NCBI RefSeq assembly: GCF_000067045.1
Contig: NC_010125.1
Coordinates: 3,822,001-3,886,000 of the forward strand
From: Gluconacetobacter diazotrophicus PA1 5
GTDB taxonomy: Bacteria; Pseudomonadota; Alphaproteobacteria; Acetobacterales; Acetobacteraceae
DNA: 64,000 nucleotides
Direction of reading: 5' to 3'
The notes under the pieces: model-generated
The model's input: only the letters and a program-made list of their open reading frames with translations
Database searches by the model: none
Told to the model about the DNA's origin: nothing
Shown here: positions 24,687 to 32,960 of the stretch, piece by piece
Layout: every line of letters begins with the position of its first letter
Position numbering within the stretch: the stretch's first letter is position 1
Made by a program: the position numbers and the translations under genes

Positions 24687-26216
24687 ATGAGCGCGAGCAT
24701 GAAGACGAGACGCACATTCCACCGGGCCGGGCTGATGCTGCTGGCCGCCACGATGCTGGCGGGGTGCACGGTGGGGCCGCGCTACCAGCCGGACCGGATG
24801 AAGCTGCCGCCGGGCTTTGCCGAGGACGAGCATGCCGCGACGCCGGCGGAAATCGCCCGCACCAATGCCGAGCTGAAGGACTGGTGGCACCGCTTCGGCG
24901 ACGCCGAGCTGGACCGGCTGGTCGACCGCGCGATCGCGGGCAATTACGACCTGCAGATCGCCGGCCAGCGCATCCTGGCCGAGCGCGCGCTGCGCGACGT
25001 CCAGGCCTCCGCCTGGTATCCGCAGGTCGATGCCAACACCACCGACGGTGACGCCCGCTATTCCATCAACGTGGACAACTGGCCGCTGCGCCCGGGCAAT
25101 CCGGCCAACCGGCCGGGGGCGTCGTACCTGTCCTACGGCGTCAGCGCCAGCTGGCAGATCGACGTGTTCGGCCGCATCCGCCGCGCGGTCGAGGCCTCGG
25201 AACACGCGGTCGAGGAGAATGTCGAGGAACGGCGCGCGGTGCTGATGACCATGCTGTCGTCGCTGGTCAGCGACTACATGGTGCTGCGCGACACCCAACT
25301 GCGGCTGGAGATCTCGAACCGCAACATCGGGGTGGCGCAGGAAGCCTACGACCTGACGCGGCGCCTGTATCTGGAGGGCGTGGGCAACACGCTGCAGATC
25401 GCCCAGGCGAAGGCCGAGCTGGACGCCCAGCAGGCGGCGCGCGAGCCGCTGCGCACCCATATCGCGCAGATCACCCACGCCATCGACGTGCTGATGGGCC
25501 AGGTGCCCGGCACCACCGAGGCCGAGCTGAAGGTGGCGCAGCCGCTGCCCCAGGTGCCGGAATTCCCGGCGACGGTGCCCTCGATCGTGCTGGGCAACCG
25601 GCCCGACATCCGCCGCGCCGAGCGCGCCTATGCCGAGGCGACGGCGCGGATCGGGGTGGCGGTGGCGCAGATGTATCCGAATTTCGCCATTCCGCTGAAC
25701 TTCAACCCCAACGCGTCGGCGATGTACCAGGTGTTCGAGGCCGGGGCGCTGAGCTGGCAGTTCTTCATGCTGGCGTCGCTGCCGCTGATGCATGGCGGCA
25801 AGCTGACCGGGCAGATCCGCGCCGCCCAGGCGGCGGCGGAAGCCAGCCGCCTGACCTACCGCCAGACGGTGCTGGGCGCGTTCCGCGAGGTCGAGGACGC
25901 GATGGCGGCGTGGCATGACGACGTGGAGCACACCGAACTGCTGCACCGCGCCGCCGAGGACAGCCGGCTGGCCAGCGACCGGGCGCGCAAGCTGTATGCC
26001 GCCGGGCTGGTGGGCTTCCTGGAGGTGCTGACCACCGAGCGCACCGCCCTGGCCGCCGAGAACGCCGAGGCCGTGGCGCGGCTGGAACGCCTGCAGGATG
26101 CCATCGACCTCTATACCGCCATGGGTGCCGGCTGGCAGGGCGTGGGGGTGACCGCCTCCGCCCTGCCGGTGTCGCTGGAGAAGCAGAACGTCCTGGCGCG
26201 GGCGTTCCAGGATTGA
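24687..26216 (+). CDS. NodT-family efflux outer membrane lipoprotein
   Basis: This outer membrane factor of about 509 residues starts at ATG 24687 (ATG 24699 is an alternative). It has a signal peptide with lipobox MLAGC, the typical TVGPRYQP start, and two OEP repeats with the DWWHRFGDAELDRLVDRAIAGN and ADIRRAER-type (RPDIRRAERAYAEATARIGVAVAQMYPNF) motifs. It forms the TolC-like channel of the pump. It is the third efflux gene of the MarR-controlled operon and is separated from hlyD by repeat C. It is followed by an A/T-rich hairpin near 26228-26250 that may terminate transcription. Confidence 0.9.
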   Translation: MSASMKTRRTFHRAGLMLLAATMLAGCTVGPRYQPDRMKLPPGFAEDEHAATPAEIARTNAELKDWWHRFGDAELDRLVDRAIAGNYDLQIAGQRILAERALRDVQASAWYPQVDANTTDGDARYSINVDNWPLRPGNPANRPGASYLSYGVSASWQIDVFGRIRRAVEASEHAVEENVEERRAVLMTMLSSLVSDYMVLRDTQLRLEISNRNIGVAQEAYDLTRRLYLEGVGNTLQIAQAKAELDAQQAAREPLRTHIAQITHAIDVLMGQVPGTTEAELKVAQPLPQVPEFPATVPSIVLGNRPDIRRAERAYAEATARIGVAVAQMYPNFAIPLNFNPNASAMYQVFEAGALSWQFFMLASLPLMHGGKLTGQIRAAQAAAEASRLTYRQTVLGAFREVEDAMAAWHDDVEHTELLHRAAEDSRLASDRARKLYAAGLVGFLEVLTTERTALAAENAEAVARLERLQDAIDLYTAMGAGWQGVGVTASALPVSLEKQNVLARAFQD

Positions 26217-26408
26217 GGGAAGACGTTTTTTTTGAAAAAAGAACCAGAAAACTTTTGATCTGTTCAGGGATTTTCTTGCGTTAGGCTACGGCGCGGTTGA
26301 AGATTGGTGGGACAGGCTGTCGATGATCATGACGGTCATGTCACCCTGCTCCACGTTTATTGACGATATACCTGGGATGCGCAGGCGGAAACGCTTCGGG
26401 TCATGACA
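26217..26408. other. Convergent intergenic region with a probable terminator hairpin
   Basis: The outer membrane factor gene (plus) and the CLC gene (minus) converge here. A T-run and complementary A-run (GTTTTTTTTGAAAAAAGAAC, about 26226-26245) can fold into a weak hairpin with T-tracts on both strands, consistent with transcript termination. Nothing else is recognised. Confidence 0.4.
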
Positions 26409-27782
26409 TTACCGTGCCACGGCATCCCGGGAAGAGCGGGCAGGTTGCTGGAGGAACACGCAATGCGTCTTTCGCGTGCCGATACGCTGCGCCCGATAGA
26501 TCCCGGAATGGCCGGAACACAGATAGGCGATGAAACATCCCACCGCGAGATAGACGATATCCGCGGCACCGAAGAGTTCGATGCCCATAAGGGTGCAGGC
26601 CAGCGGCGTGTTGGCGGCGCCGGCGAAGACGGCGACGAAGCCCACGGCGGCCAGCAGGTCCACCGGCGCGTGCAGCAGCGGCGCCAGCGCGTTGCCCAGG
26701 CCGGCACCGATGAAGAACAGCGGCGTGACCTCGCCGCCCTTGAACCCGGTGGCCAGGGCCGCGACGGTGAAGGCCAGCTTCCACAGCCAGCTCCATGCAT
26801 AGTGTGCGGGACCGAAGAAATCGAGGATGGACGCGCCCCCCGGTTCGGGCGCCGTGATGCCGAGGCCAAGGTAATCCCGTGATCCGGCCAGGAAGACCAG
26901 CACGATGGTCAGCACGCCGCCGATGGCCGGACGCAGCCAGGCGACGGGGCACAGCGCCCTGAAGACGGCCCCCAGCCGATGCACCGCCTGGGCGAAGGCC
27001 AGGCTGGCCAGCCCGAAGGCGACCCCGGCGGGCGCTACCCTGGCCAGCAGCAGCGGATCGGCATGGAATGCCGTGCCGCCCGCGTCCGGATAGCCCCGGA
27101 ATGGCAGCGTGTAGGTAACGTGATGAATCCCCCACGCATGGCAGGTCCAGTCGGCGGCAATGGCGGCGACGGCGACCGGGACGATGGCCGAATACTCCAT
27201 CCGCCCGATGGACAGGACCTCCATCGCGAACACCGCGCCCGCGACCGGGGTGCCGAACACCCCACCGAATCCGGCGGCGATGCCCGCCGTCAGCAGGGTC
27301 CGGACCTCGCGCGCCGTCAGGCGGAACATGCGCGTGAAGCCGCTGGCGATGCTGCCGCCGATCTGCACGGCGGTGCCTTCGCGCCCGACCGAGGCGCCGA
27401 ACAGATGGCTGACCACCGTTCCGGCCAGGACCAGGGGCGCCATGCGCAGGGGCACGCCGCCGCCCGGTTCGTGGATCTGGTCCACGATCAGGTTGTTGCC
27501 GCCTTCCGCCTGGCGTCCCAGGACGTGATACGTCAGTCCGACGGCAACCCCGGCCAGGGGCAGGGCGTAGAGCAGGTCCGGATGATGGAGACGGTCGTCC
27601 GTTACCCGGTCGAGCAGCCAGAGGAACAGGGCGCAGAGGCTGCCGACACAGACGGCCATCGGCAGGAGCATGCACAGCCAACGGGCGGCGGCGCGGGCGG
27701 CGAGGATGCAGCCCGTCACGAACCGGGCCATGACGGCCACATACCGATCGCGGCGCGGACGAAACGAAAAAGGGATGTACAT
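26409..27782 (-). CDS. CLC-family transporter, probably a fluoride/proton antiporter (CLC-F type)
   Basis: This 457-residue CLC protein has about ten membrane segments. The gating glutamate lies in [11 protein letters not shown] (E135). The selectivity-filter region reads EPGGGVP rather than GSGIP, and [20 protein letters not shown] and [15 protein letters not shown] are present. GREGT and the altered filter are features of the fluoride-exporting branch rather than chloride channels. A fluoride riboswitch immediately upstream strongly supports this role. Start ATG 27782 lies about 38 nt after the aptamer; ATG 27731 is also possible. The product exports toxic fluoride across the inner membrane. 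Confidence 0.88.
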   Translation of the reverse strand: MYIPFSFRPRRDRYVAVMARFVTGCILAARAAARWLCMLLPMAVCVGSLCALFLWLLDRVTDDRLHHPDLLYALPLAGVAVGLTYHVLGRQAEGGNNLIVDQIHEPGGGVPLRMAPLVLAGTVVSHLFGASVGREGTAVQIGGSIASGFTRMFRLTAREVRTLLTAGIAAGFGGVFGTPVAGAVFAMEVLSIGRMEYSAIVPVAVAAIAADWTCHAWGIHHVTYTLPFRGYPDAGGTAFHADPLLLARVAPAGVAFGLASLAFAQAVHRLGAVFRALCPVAWLRPAIGGVLTIVLVFLAGSRDYLGLGITAPEPGGASILDFFGPAHYAWSWLWKLAFTVAALATGFKGGEVTPLFFIGAGLGNALAPLLHAPVDLLAAVGFVAVFAGAANTPLACTLMGIELFGAADIVYLAVGCFIAYLCSGHSGIYRAQRIGTRKTHCVFLQQPARSSRDAVAR

Positions 27783-27820
27783 GGCTGCGAACGGATTCCT
27801 GCCCTTGTTGCCCGAAGGCG

Positions 27821-27892
27821 GTGGGTAGGAATCATCAGCCCCCGAAAGAGGCGGTTCGACCCGGACGGTCAGGCAGAAATCCATTGCCTGCG
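27821..27892 (-). ncRNA. Fluoride (crcB) riboswitch upstream of the CLC transporter
   Basis: Read on the minus strand, the element contains GGCAATGG, a hairpin closing with TGCC, then AACCGCC, a small hairpin, and GCTGATGATTCCTACCCAC. These are the conserved blocks of the fluoride riboswitch in the right order and spacing. The RNA binds fluoride with magnesium and turns the downstream gene on. The consensus match is seen directly; fluoride response of this copy is inferred. Confidence 0.9.
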
Positions 27893-28164
27893 CCGACGTT
27901 AACCCCGAACCGGATGGCGGCGTCAAGATCGCGCGTGCCGGGCCGCGTGGGTGCGGGCCGGCGTTCCGGCTGCATATCTGCGCCGCGCATGGATGCTTGC
28001 ATGGGGGGGAAATTTAGGGTGTGTTTCCCGGAATGTTCCACTTTCGGGGCGATGCGGAACGGCTTCGGGTCCATCGTCCCTCAATTCCGGCACCCCGGCT
28101 GCCGCGCCGGACCATGCGGTCCCGTCATGGCGTGTCGGCGGCGCCGTCGGTCCGAGGTCCCGTC
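27893..28164. promoter_or_regulatory. Divergent upstream region of CLC and the sorbosone-dehydrogenase-like gene
   Basis: This 272-bp stretch must contain the promoter of the riboswitch-controlled CLC transcript (minus) and that of the plus-strand lipoprotein gene. No clear -35/-10 pair or palindrome could be picked out by eye. In-frame ATGs at 28021 and later could lengthen the lipoprotein gene, but its lipobox argues for a start at 28165. Confidence 0.4.
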
Positions 28165-29520
28165 ATGAGGCGTTCGCGCATCTGGGTACTGGGGGGCGGT
28201 GCCGCCCTCGTTCTGCTGCTGCTGGCCGGCTGCTACCGCATGGCGGCGCGGCCGGAACAGGCGACGCTGACCCTTGCGGCCGGAACGGGCGCGCATCCGC
28301 TGCTGCCGCCGCCCAACCCGACGCTGCTGCCCACGGTGAATATCGCCACCCCGGTGGGCTGGGCGGCGGGGGCCACGCCCCGCGTGGTGCCCGGGCTGGC
28401 GGTGGCGGCGTTCGCCACCGGCCTGGACCATCCGCGCTGGCTGTACCGCCTGCCCAACGGCGATATCCTGGTCGCGGAATCGAATTCGCCCATGACCGAT
28501 ATCACGACGCTGAAGAACCGGATCGCCCGCTTCGTCATGGGGGCGGTCGGGGCGGGGGATAAAAGCCCGGACCGGATCATCCTGCTGCGCGACTCCACGG
28601 GGCGCGGGGTGGCCGACCAGCGGACGGTGTTCCTGGATCATCTGCGCTCGCCGTTCGGCATGGCGCTGGTGGGCGATACGCTGTACGTCGCCAATGCCGA
28701 TTCGCTGGTGCGCTTTCCCTACCAAACGGGCCAGACCCGGATCGATGCGCCGGGGACCAGGGTGATCGACCTGCCAGCGGGCTATAACCATCACTGGACC
28801 AAAAACATCCTGGCCAGCCCGGACGGCAGCGCGCTGTACATCACCGTGGGGTCGAACAGCAATGTGGCCGAGCACGGCATGGCGGTCGAGGAAGGACGGG
28901 CGCGGATCGACCGGTTCGACATCGCCACCGGCACGCTGCGCCCCTTCGCCACCGGCCTGCGCAACCCCAACGGCCTGGCCTGGAACCCGCAGACCGGCGC
29001 GTTGTGGACCGCCGTCAACGAACGCGACGAGATCGGCAGCGACCTGGTGCCCGACTACATCACCGCCGTGCAGGAGGGCGCGTTCTATGGCTGGCCCTAC
29101 AGCTATTACGGGCAGCATGTGGACGTGCGCGTGACGCCGCAGCGGCCCGACCTGGTGGCGCAGGCCATTGCACCCGACTATGCGCTGGGGCCGCATACCG
29201 CGTCGCTGGGGATCGCGTTTTCGCAGGCCAGCACGCTGCCCGAAGCCTGGCGGCACGGGCTGTTCGTGGCGCAGCACGGATCGTGGAACCGCTGGCCCAA
29301 GAGCGGCTATCGCGTGATCTACGTCCCGTTCGTCGACGGTGCCCCGGTGGAAGAGCCGCGCGAGGTGCTGACCGGCTTCCTGACCGCCGACGAAAAGCAC
29401 GTCCACGGCCGCCCCGTTGGCCTGGCGCTGGACGGCACGGGCGCGCTGCTGGTGGCCGACGACGTGGGCAACACCGTCTGGCGCGTGACCGGCGCCCCGG
29501 GCATGCCGCAGGGACAATAA
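28165..29520 (+). CDS. Sorbosone dehydrogenase-like lipoprotein (beta-propeller, PQQ-type)
   Basis: This 451-residue protein starts at ATG 28165, giving a short basic N-terminus and the lipobox LLLLAGC. The rest is a six-bladed propeller of the glucose/sorbosone dehydrogenase family: [76 protein letters not shown] and [12 protein letters not shown]. Related acetic-acid-bacterial proteins oxidise L-sorbosone to 2-keto-L-gulonate. PQQ dependence and substrate here are inferred from family. It overlaps the next gene (TAATG). Confidence 0.88.
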   Translation: MRRSRIWVLGGGAALVLLLLAGCYRMAARPEQATLTLAAGTGAHPLLPPPNPTLLPTVNIATPVGWAAGATPRVVPGLAVAAFATGLDHPRWLYRLPNGDILVAESNSPMTDITTLKNRIARFVMGAVGAGDKSPDRIILLRDSTGRGVADQRTVFLDHLRSPFGMALVGDTLYVANADSLVRFPYQTGQTRIDAPGTRVIDLPAGYNHHWTKNILASPDGSALYITVGSNSNVAEHGMAVEEGRARIDRFDIATGTLRPFATGLRNPNGLAWNPQTGALWTAVNERDEIGSDLVPDYITAVQEGAFYGWPYSYYGQHVDVRVTPQRPDLVAQAIAPDYALGPHTASLGIAFSQASTLPEAWRHGLFVAQHGSWNRWPKSGYRVIYVPFVDGAPVEEPREVLTGFLTADEKHVHGRPVGLALDGTGALLVADDVGNTVWRVTGAPGMPQGQ

Positions 29521-29936
29521 TGAGGCGTCTGCTTGCCGTCGCCTGCCTGTGCGCCTTTTCCGCCGCGTGCACGGACGACCGCGGTACGGGCGCGCTGCAT
29601 GCGGCGGTGTCGCGATGCCTGGCACGTTATCCGTTCCGGAAAGGCACCGCGTACGACCGGTTCCGCTGCATCGCCGCGGCCCATTTCCGATATGGTCCGG
29701 ACGCGATCGGACCCAATTACGACCTGGTGTCGCAGACCGACATGGCTTCGTTACGCATCGGCCTGGACGTTGACGCCGGCACCCTGGACGTGCCCGAGGC
29801 CGAGACGGCCCTTCGCTGGGCCATGACCAAGGCCCAGAACCAGGCCATCCAGCGGACGAAGGGCCAGGGCACCGCCCCGCCGTCGCGGGCAGCGGGCCCC
29901 GCGACCGAGGGAGCCGTTACTGGGGCCGGGAAATAA
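29520..29936 (+). CDS. Small hypothetical lipoprotein
   Basis: This 138-residue product has a signal sequence ([17 protein letters not shown]) whose Cys17 fits a lipobox. The mature part includes cysteine pairs (SRCLARYPFRKGTAYDRFRCIAAAHFRYGPDAIGPNYDLV) and an alanine-rich tail. No family is recognised. It starts on the last base of the sorbosone-dehydrogenase-like stop codon, so it is translationally coupled and may be an accessory of that enzyme. Its 3' end overlaps the convergent gene by 20 bp. Confidence 0.65.
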   Translation: MRRLLAVACLCAFSAACTDDRGTGALHAAVSRCLARYPFRKGTAYDRFRCIAAAHFRYGPDAIGPNYDLVSQTDMASLRIGLDVDAGTLDVPEAETALRWAMTKAQNQAIQRTKGQGTAPPSRAAGPATEGAVTGAGK

Positions 29937-30516
29937 CGGCCGAATCCGATGATTTCGGATCGGGATTGAGAATGGTTGCGCCGGATTGCGGCGAATACGT
30001 ATCGGATGTCGACTGATTCGGCGTAACGGGGGGATGGAACGCCGAAACCGGGCCGAACACGCCGCCGTCGGACCGCTTCATCGTGCTTTCGGGCTGGCGG
30101 GCGCATCCACGGGTGATAATGGAACAGATCCCGTCCGTGCCGACCATTTCGTCGTCGTCACCCGCATAATGCACGTCCGACACCCGGTCATGGTCCAGGC
30201 GGATTACCGCCGTGCAGGTCGTGCCGCCGCCGCCGCCAAGCTGCAGGATCGTCGTGACGACATCGCCCACCGGAATGAGTGTCGAACCCCCGTAGGTCGG
30301 CTGCGAATGCGTTCCGGTGTAGACGAAGATCTGGGTCGTATCGTTGAGCTGCTTGGTGGAGGTTGGAAGTCCGGCACACGCCTGCAGGTCGTAGGACGTC
30401 ATCCCGATCATCGTCACCTGTGCCTTGTGGGCGGCCCGTGAATCGAAATATCCGCAGCCGCCCAGGCCGAGAGGAAACGAGGAGACGGCAAGCAAGCAAA
30501 GAATGCGGCGGTTCAT
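29917..30516 (-). CDS. Hypothetical lipoprotein with a BamE/SmpA-like segment
   Basis: This 199-residue product has the lipobox GLGGC after MNRRILCLLAVSSFPLGL. The early mature region, VTMIGMTSYDLQACAGLPTSTKQL, followed by an aromatic TQIFVYTGTHS strand, recalls the BamE/SmpA fold (GMT..dl...GxP), but the match is weak. The C-terminal 60 residues are Ser/Pro-rich and probably disordered. ATG 30516 is chosen because the signal sequence begins there. It faces a divergent DUF4142 gene 311 bp away. Confidence 0.65.
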   Translation of the reverse strand: MNRRILCLLAVSSFPLGLGGCGYFDSRAAHKAQVTMIGMTSYDLQACAGLPTSTKQLNDTTQIFVYTGTHSQPTYGGSTLIPVGDVVTTILQLGGGGGTTCTAVIRLDHDRVSDVHYAGDDDEMVGTDGICSIITRGCARQPESTMKRSDGGVFGPVSAFHPPVTPNQSTSDTYSPQSGATILNPDPKSSDSAVISRPQ

Positions 30517-30827
30517 GTCCTGGATTATCCCTCCATCCCGATCCGAACGCGCCCGGCGCGGCACACCCGTTCGCCAAACCTAGTGCGCTCTTTCCGGTCG
30601 GCGCAAGGGCCCGGCGCGGCGTAAAATGTTTCTTCCATGGCGATACACAATGTTGCCGGAATTGTGTCCATATTATGTACGGATACTTCGCCATTGCCTT
30701 TCTCGTTCCGCACTCTCATCATGGACCATATCGTCAGCAGGGCCACGGCAACGGCTTCTTCGAAGGCCGCTCCGGCAGGGGCCATCATTCGGAACTGCAT
30801 CGGAAAACGAAGGAGAATCCGCCGATC
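30517..30827. promoter_or_regulatory. Divergent intergenic region with an inverted repeat
   Basis: This 311-bp gap lies between two divergent envelope-protein genes. The inverted repeat ACACAAT (30645-30651) and ATTGTGT (30661-30667), separated by nine bases, is a possible operator. The region also contains a relatively AT-rich segment (30655-30720) where promoters would fit. No gene is evident. Confidence 0.35.
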
Positions 30828-31373
30828 ATGTCGCTACCGTCTCGTTGCAAATCGTTTGCCCGGCTCCCTCTCATGGCGGTGCTTCTGGCACTGGCGGCCT
30901 GCGTCAGCCCCGGACAGCCGCTGCCGCCGCCATTGCCGGCCGTGGCGAAGGCTGCCCCGCTGACGAGCGCGGATGCGGATTTCGTGCAGAAGCTCAACGA
31001 GATGGACGTGATGCAGATCGCGCTGGCGAAGAGTGCCCAGACCCATGCGGCGCGCAGCGATGTGGCGACCCTGGGTGCGACCATCGCCAAGGACCTGACG
31101 GGAAACCAGGACAAGCTGACGAAGCTGGTGGCGGCGCACGCCATCACCCTGACACCCAAGCCTTCGTCCGAAAATCAGAAAATTATCGACCGGATACAGC
31201 ATTTTCACGGCACCGCGTTCGACCGAAGCTACATCCGGTCCCTGTCACGCAACAGCGCCAGGATGAAACCTGTCATCGACGCCGAGATCGCCAGCTCGAA
31301 GAATCCGGACCTGGTCAAGCTTGCGAACGATACCAAGACCATGCTCGCCGCCTATGAAGCCCAGCTTGCATAG
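30828..31373 (+). CDS. DUF4142 lipoprotein
   Basis: This 181-residue product has a signal peptide with lipobox ALAAC. It is followed by a DUF4142 four-helix bundle: SADADFVQKLNEMDVMQIALAKSAQTHAARSDVATLGATIAKDLTGNQDKLTKLVAAH, then a second helical half. The fold is ferritin-like and the family is widespread in periplasms of alphaproteobacteria, often stress-linked; no activity is established. ATG 30828 follows an AAGGAGA 11 nt upstream. Confidence 0.85.
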   Translation: MSLPSRCKSFARLPLMAVLLALAACVSPGQPLPPPLPAVAKAAPLTSADADFVQKLNEMDVMQIALAKSAQTHAARSDVATLGATIAKDLTGNQDKLTKLVAAHAITLTPKPSSENQKIIDRIQHFHGTAFDRSYIRSLSRNSARMKPVIDAEIASSKNPDLVKLANDTKTMLAAYEAQLA

Positions 31374-31381
31374 AAGACCGT

Positions 31382-31410
31382 TTCCTACGCCCGGCTGCCG
31401 GGCGTAGGAA
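31382..31410. terminator. Bidirectional terminator hairpin
   Basis: A perfect 13-bp inverted repeat (TTCCTACGCCCGG and its complement) has a three-base CTG loop. It sits exactly between the end of the DUF4142 gene and the convergent end of the MutS-like operon. There is no long T-run, so it may be a weak or Rho-assisted terminator, or a stabilising 3' hairpin. Confidence 0.65.
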
Positions 31411-31433
31411 CAGGGCGGCCCACGGCGTGGCGA

Positions 31434-32960
31434 TCAGGGCGTCTGGCGCGTATCATGGCGGGGCAGGGCATGCCCGAAAATACGCGCGTAAAGATCCTGC
31501 CCGTAGCTTGTCGTCTCCGGCTCTCCGGGGCGGAGACGGAAGGTACGGGTGCCGTTCTCCAGTCTTTCGGGCCGCAGGAACAGCGTATCGGCGCGATGGT
31601 TCGCGAAGAACCGGTGGGCGAAGCTGTACTGATGCGTCACGAAAAACACCCGGACGCCGACATCCTGAAGGCTGCTGACGATTTCGTAGGAAATATCGGA
31701 ACCTTCCCGGTCATTGGTCGAGGCAAACGATTCGTTGAGCAACATGACCGAATGCGGCCGAAGCTGATCCACCAGCACGCTCATACGATGCAGCTCCTCA
31801 TCGAATTTTCCGCTTTCGAGCGCGCGGTCTTCCTCGCGCTTGAAATGCGTGAACACGTTTCCGGCCGCGCCGGTACGCGGTGACCCGGCTCCGGCGAACA
31901 GCCCGCATTGTCCCATCACGAAGGACAGGCCGACGCTGCGCAGGAAGGTCGTTTTCCCCCCTGGTTGGCCCCGGTGATGATGACGGTACGGTGCGGGCCC
32001 GTGGCGTCGATATCGTTGCCCACGACCTGCCTGTCCCGATGTCAGTGCAAGGGCGACGTCATAAAGTCCGGTCGCCGCGAAATCATGGTCTTCGGAAGAC
32101 TGGAAGTCCGGAAGGCAGGTCGGCAGCGCCAGTTCCACCAGCCGCGCGTGAAGATTGATCGCGCCGACATAGAAAGCCAGCTCGTTCCGAAGCGCGTTCA
32201 GGAAGGCAAGCACGTGGTCCTTCCCTTGTCCGAGCGCATCCGCCACGCGATTGAGCGCGCGATCGCGAATGTCGCTCAGGGCGCGTGCGCCGCTTTCGTC
32301 GCGTTCATTCAGCCGGAAGCTGTACCCTTCCGGCTTCCCCGCGAAGGCGCGTGCCAGCCAGTTGCCTTCCGGCGGCAGCGGCTTGCGCAGCACATGGTCG
32401 GTTGCCTTGTTCCCGACGCCCAGCCGGGCGGTAAACAGCATGCGCGGCCGGCTCAGGTCACTGATATAGCCGCGAATGCGTTCGAAGAAAGGGTCATCCA
32501 GTTCGCGGGAAAGCGTTTCGAACAGCGTCCGCAGGCCGCGCGACGTTGAACGGCCTCGTTCCGCGTCGCTGATGGCCCGCAGGCGCGTCAGGGTTCCCAG
32601 AAGCAGCTTCAGGACCGACACGGATTCGAATACGATGCTGCCGGGACTGCGAAAACCGGCATGAATATAGCTTTTGCGTTCCGCCTCGATCGCGTCCGAG
32701 GCCAGGCTGTACAGTTCCCGGACCAGGTCCTCCCGGTCGAGGCTTTCCGATGTGATTTCCTGCCGGTAGCGGATGTCTTCGGGGTCGGCCAGGGTGTTCA
32801 GCATCACGCGTGGGCTGACCCGGGCAATCAGCTCGTCGCCTGCCGCCATGGCGTCGAATATGACGTTCAGGCGCAAATCGTCGATCAGGGCGTCCGCCTG
32901 CGGCGGCAGGGGGGCTTTCGGATCGAGGTCCCGATCGCGAAAGAGCAGGTGGGCTTTCAT
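31434..32960 (-). CDS. MutS-like ATPase, second of a fluoride-regulated pair (Walker A region frame-altered)
   Basis: This 508-residue open frame resembles MutS domain III-V proteins: a helical lever region, then an ATPase core with FKREED, LVDQLRPHSVMLLNESFASTNDREGSDI (Walker B/signature) and FFVTHQYSFAHRF. Between about residues 312 and 334 the frame encodes basic nonsense (GRGQRYRRHGPAPYRHHHRG). The +1 frame there encodes VVGNDIDATGPHRTVIITGANQ, which aligns with the sister gene. Frame leaves by one extra base near 32026 and returns in the G6 run at 31956-31961, so GGKTT is kept but GANQ is lost. This is either two sequencing errors or a damaged gene. It overlaps the sister gene by 4 bp. 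Confidence 0.85.
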   Translation of the reverse strand: MKAHLLFRDRDLDPKAPLPPQADALIDDLRLNVIFDAMAAGDELIARVSPRVMLNTLADPEDIRYRQEITSESLDREDLVRELYSLASDAIEAERKSYIHAGFRSPGSIVFESVSVLKLLLGTLTRLRAISDAERGRSTSRGLRTLFETLSRELDDPFFERIRGYISDLSRPRMLFTARLGVGNKATDHVLRKPLPPEGNWLARAFAGKPEGYSFRLNERDESGARALSDIRDRALNRVADALGQGKDHVLAFLNALRNELAFYVGAINLHARLVELALPTCLPDFQSSEDHDFAATGLYDVALALTSGQAGRGQRYRRHGPAPYRHHHRGQPGGKTTFLRSVGLSFVMGQCGLFAGAGSPRTGAAGNVFTHFKREEDRALESGKFDEELHRMSVLVDQLRPHSVMLLNESFASTNDREGSDISYEIVSSLQDVGVRVFFVTHQYSFAHRFFANHRADTLFLRPERLENGTRTFRLRPGEPETTSYGQDLYARIFGHALPRHDTRQTP

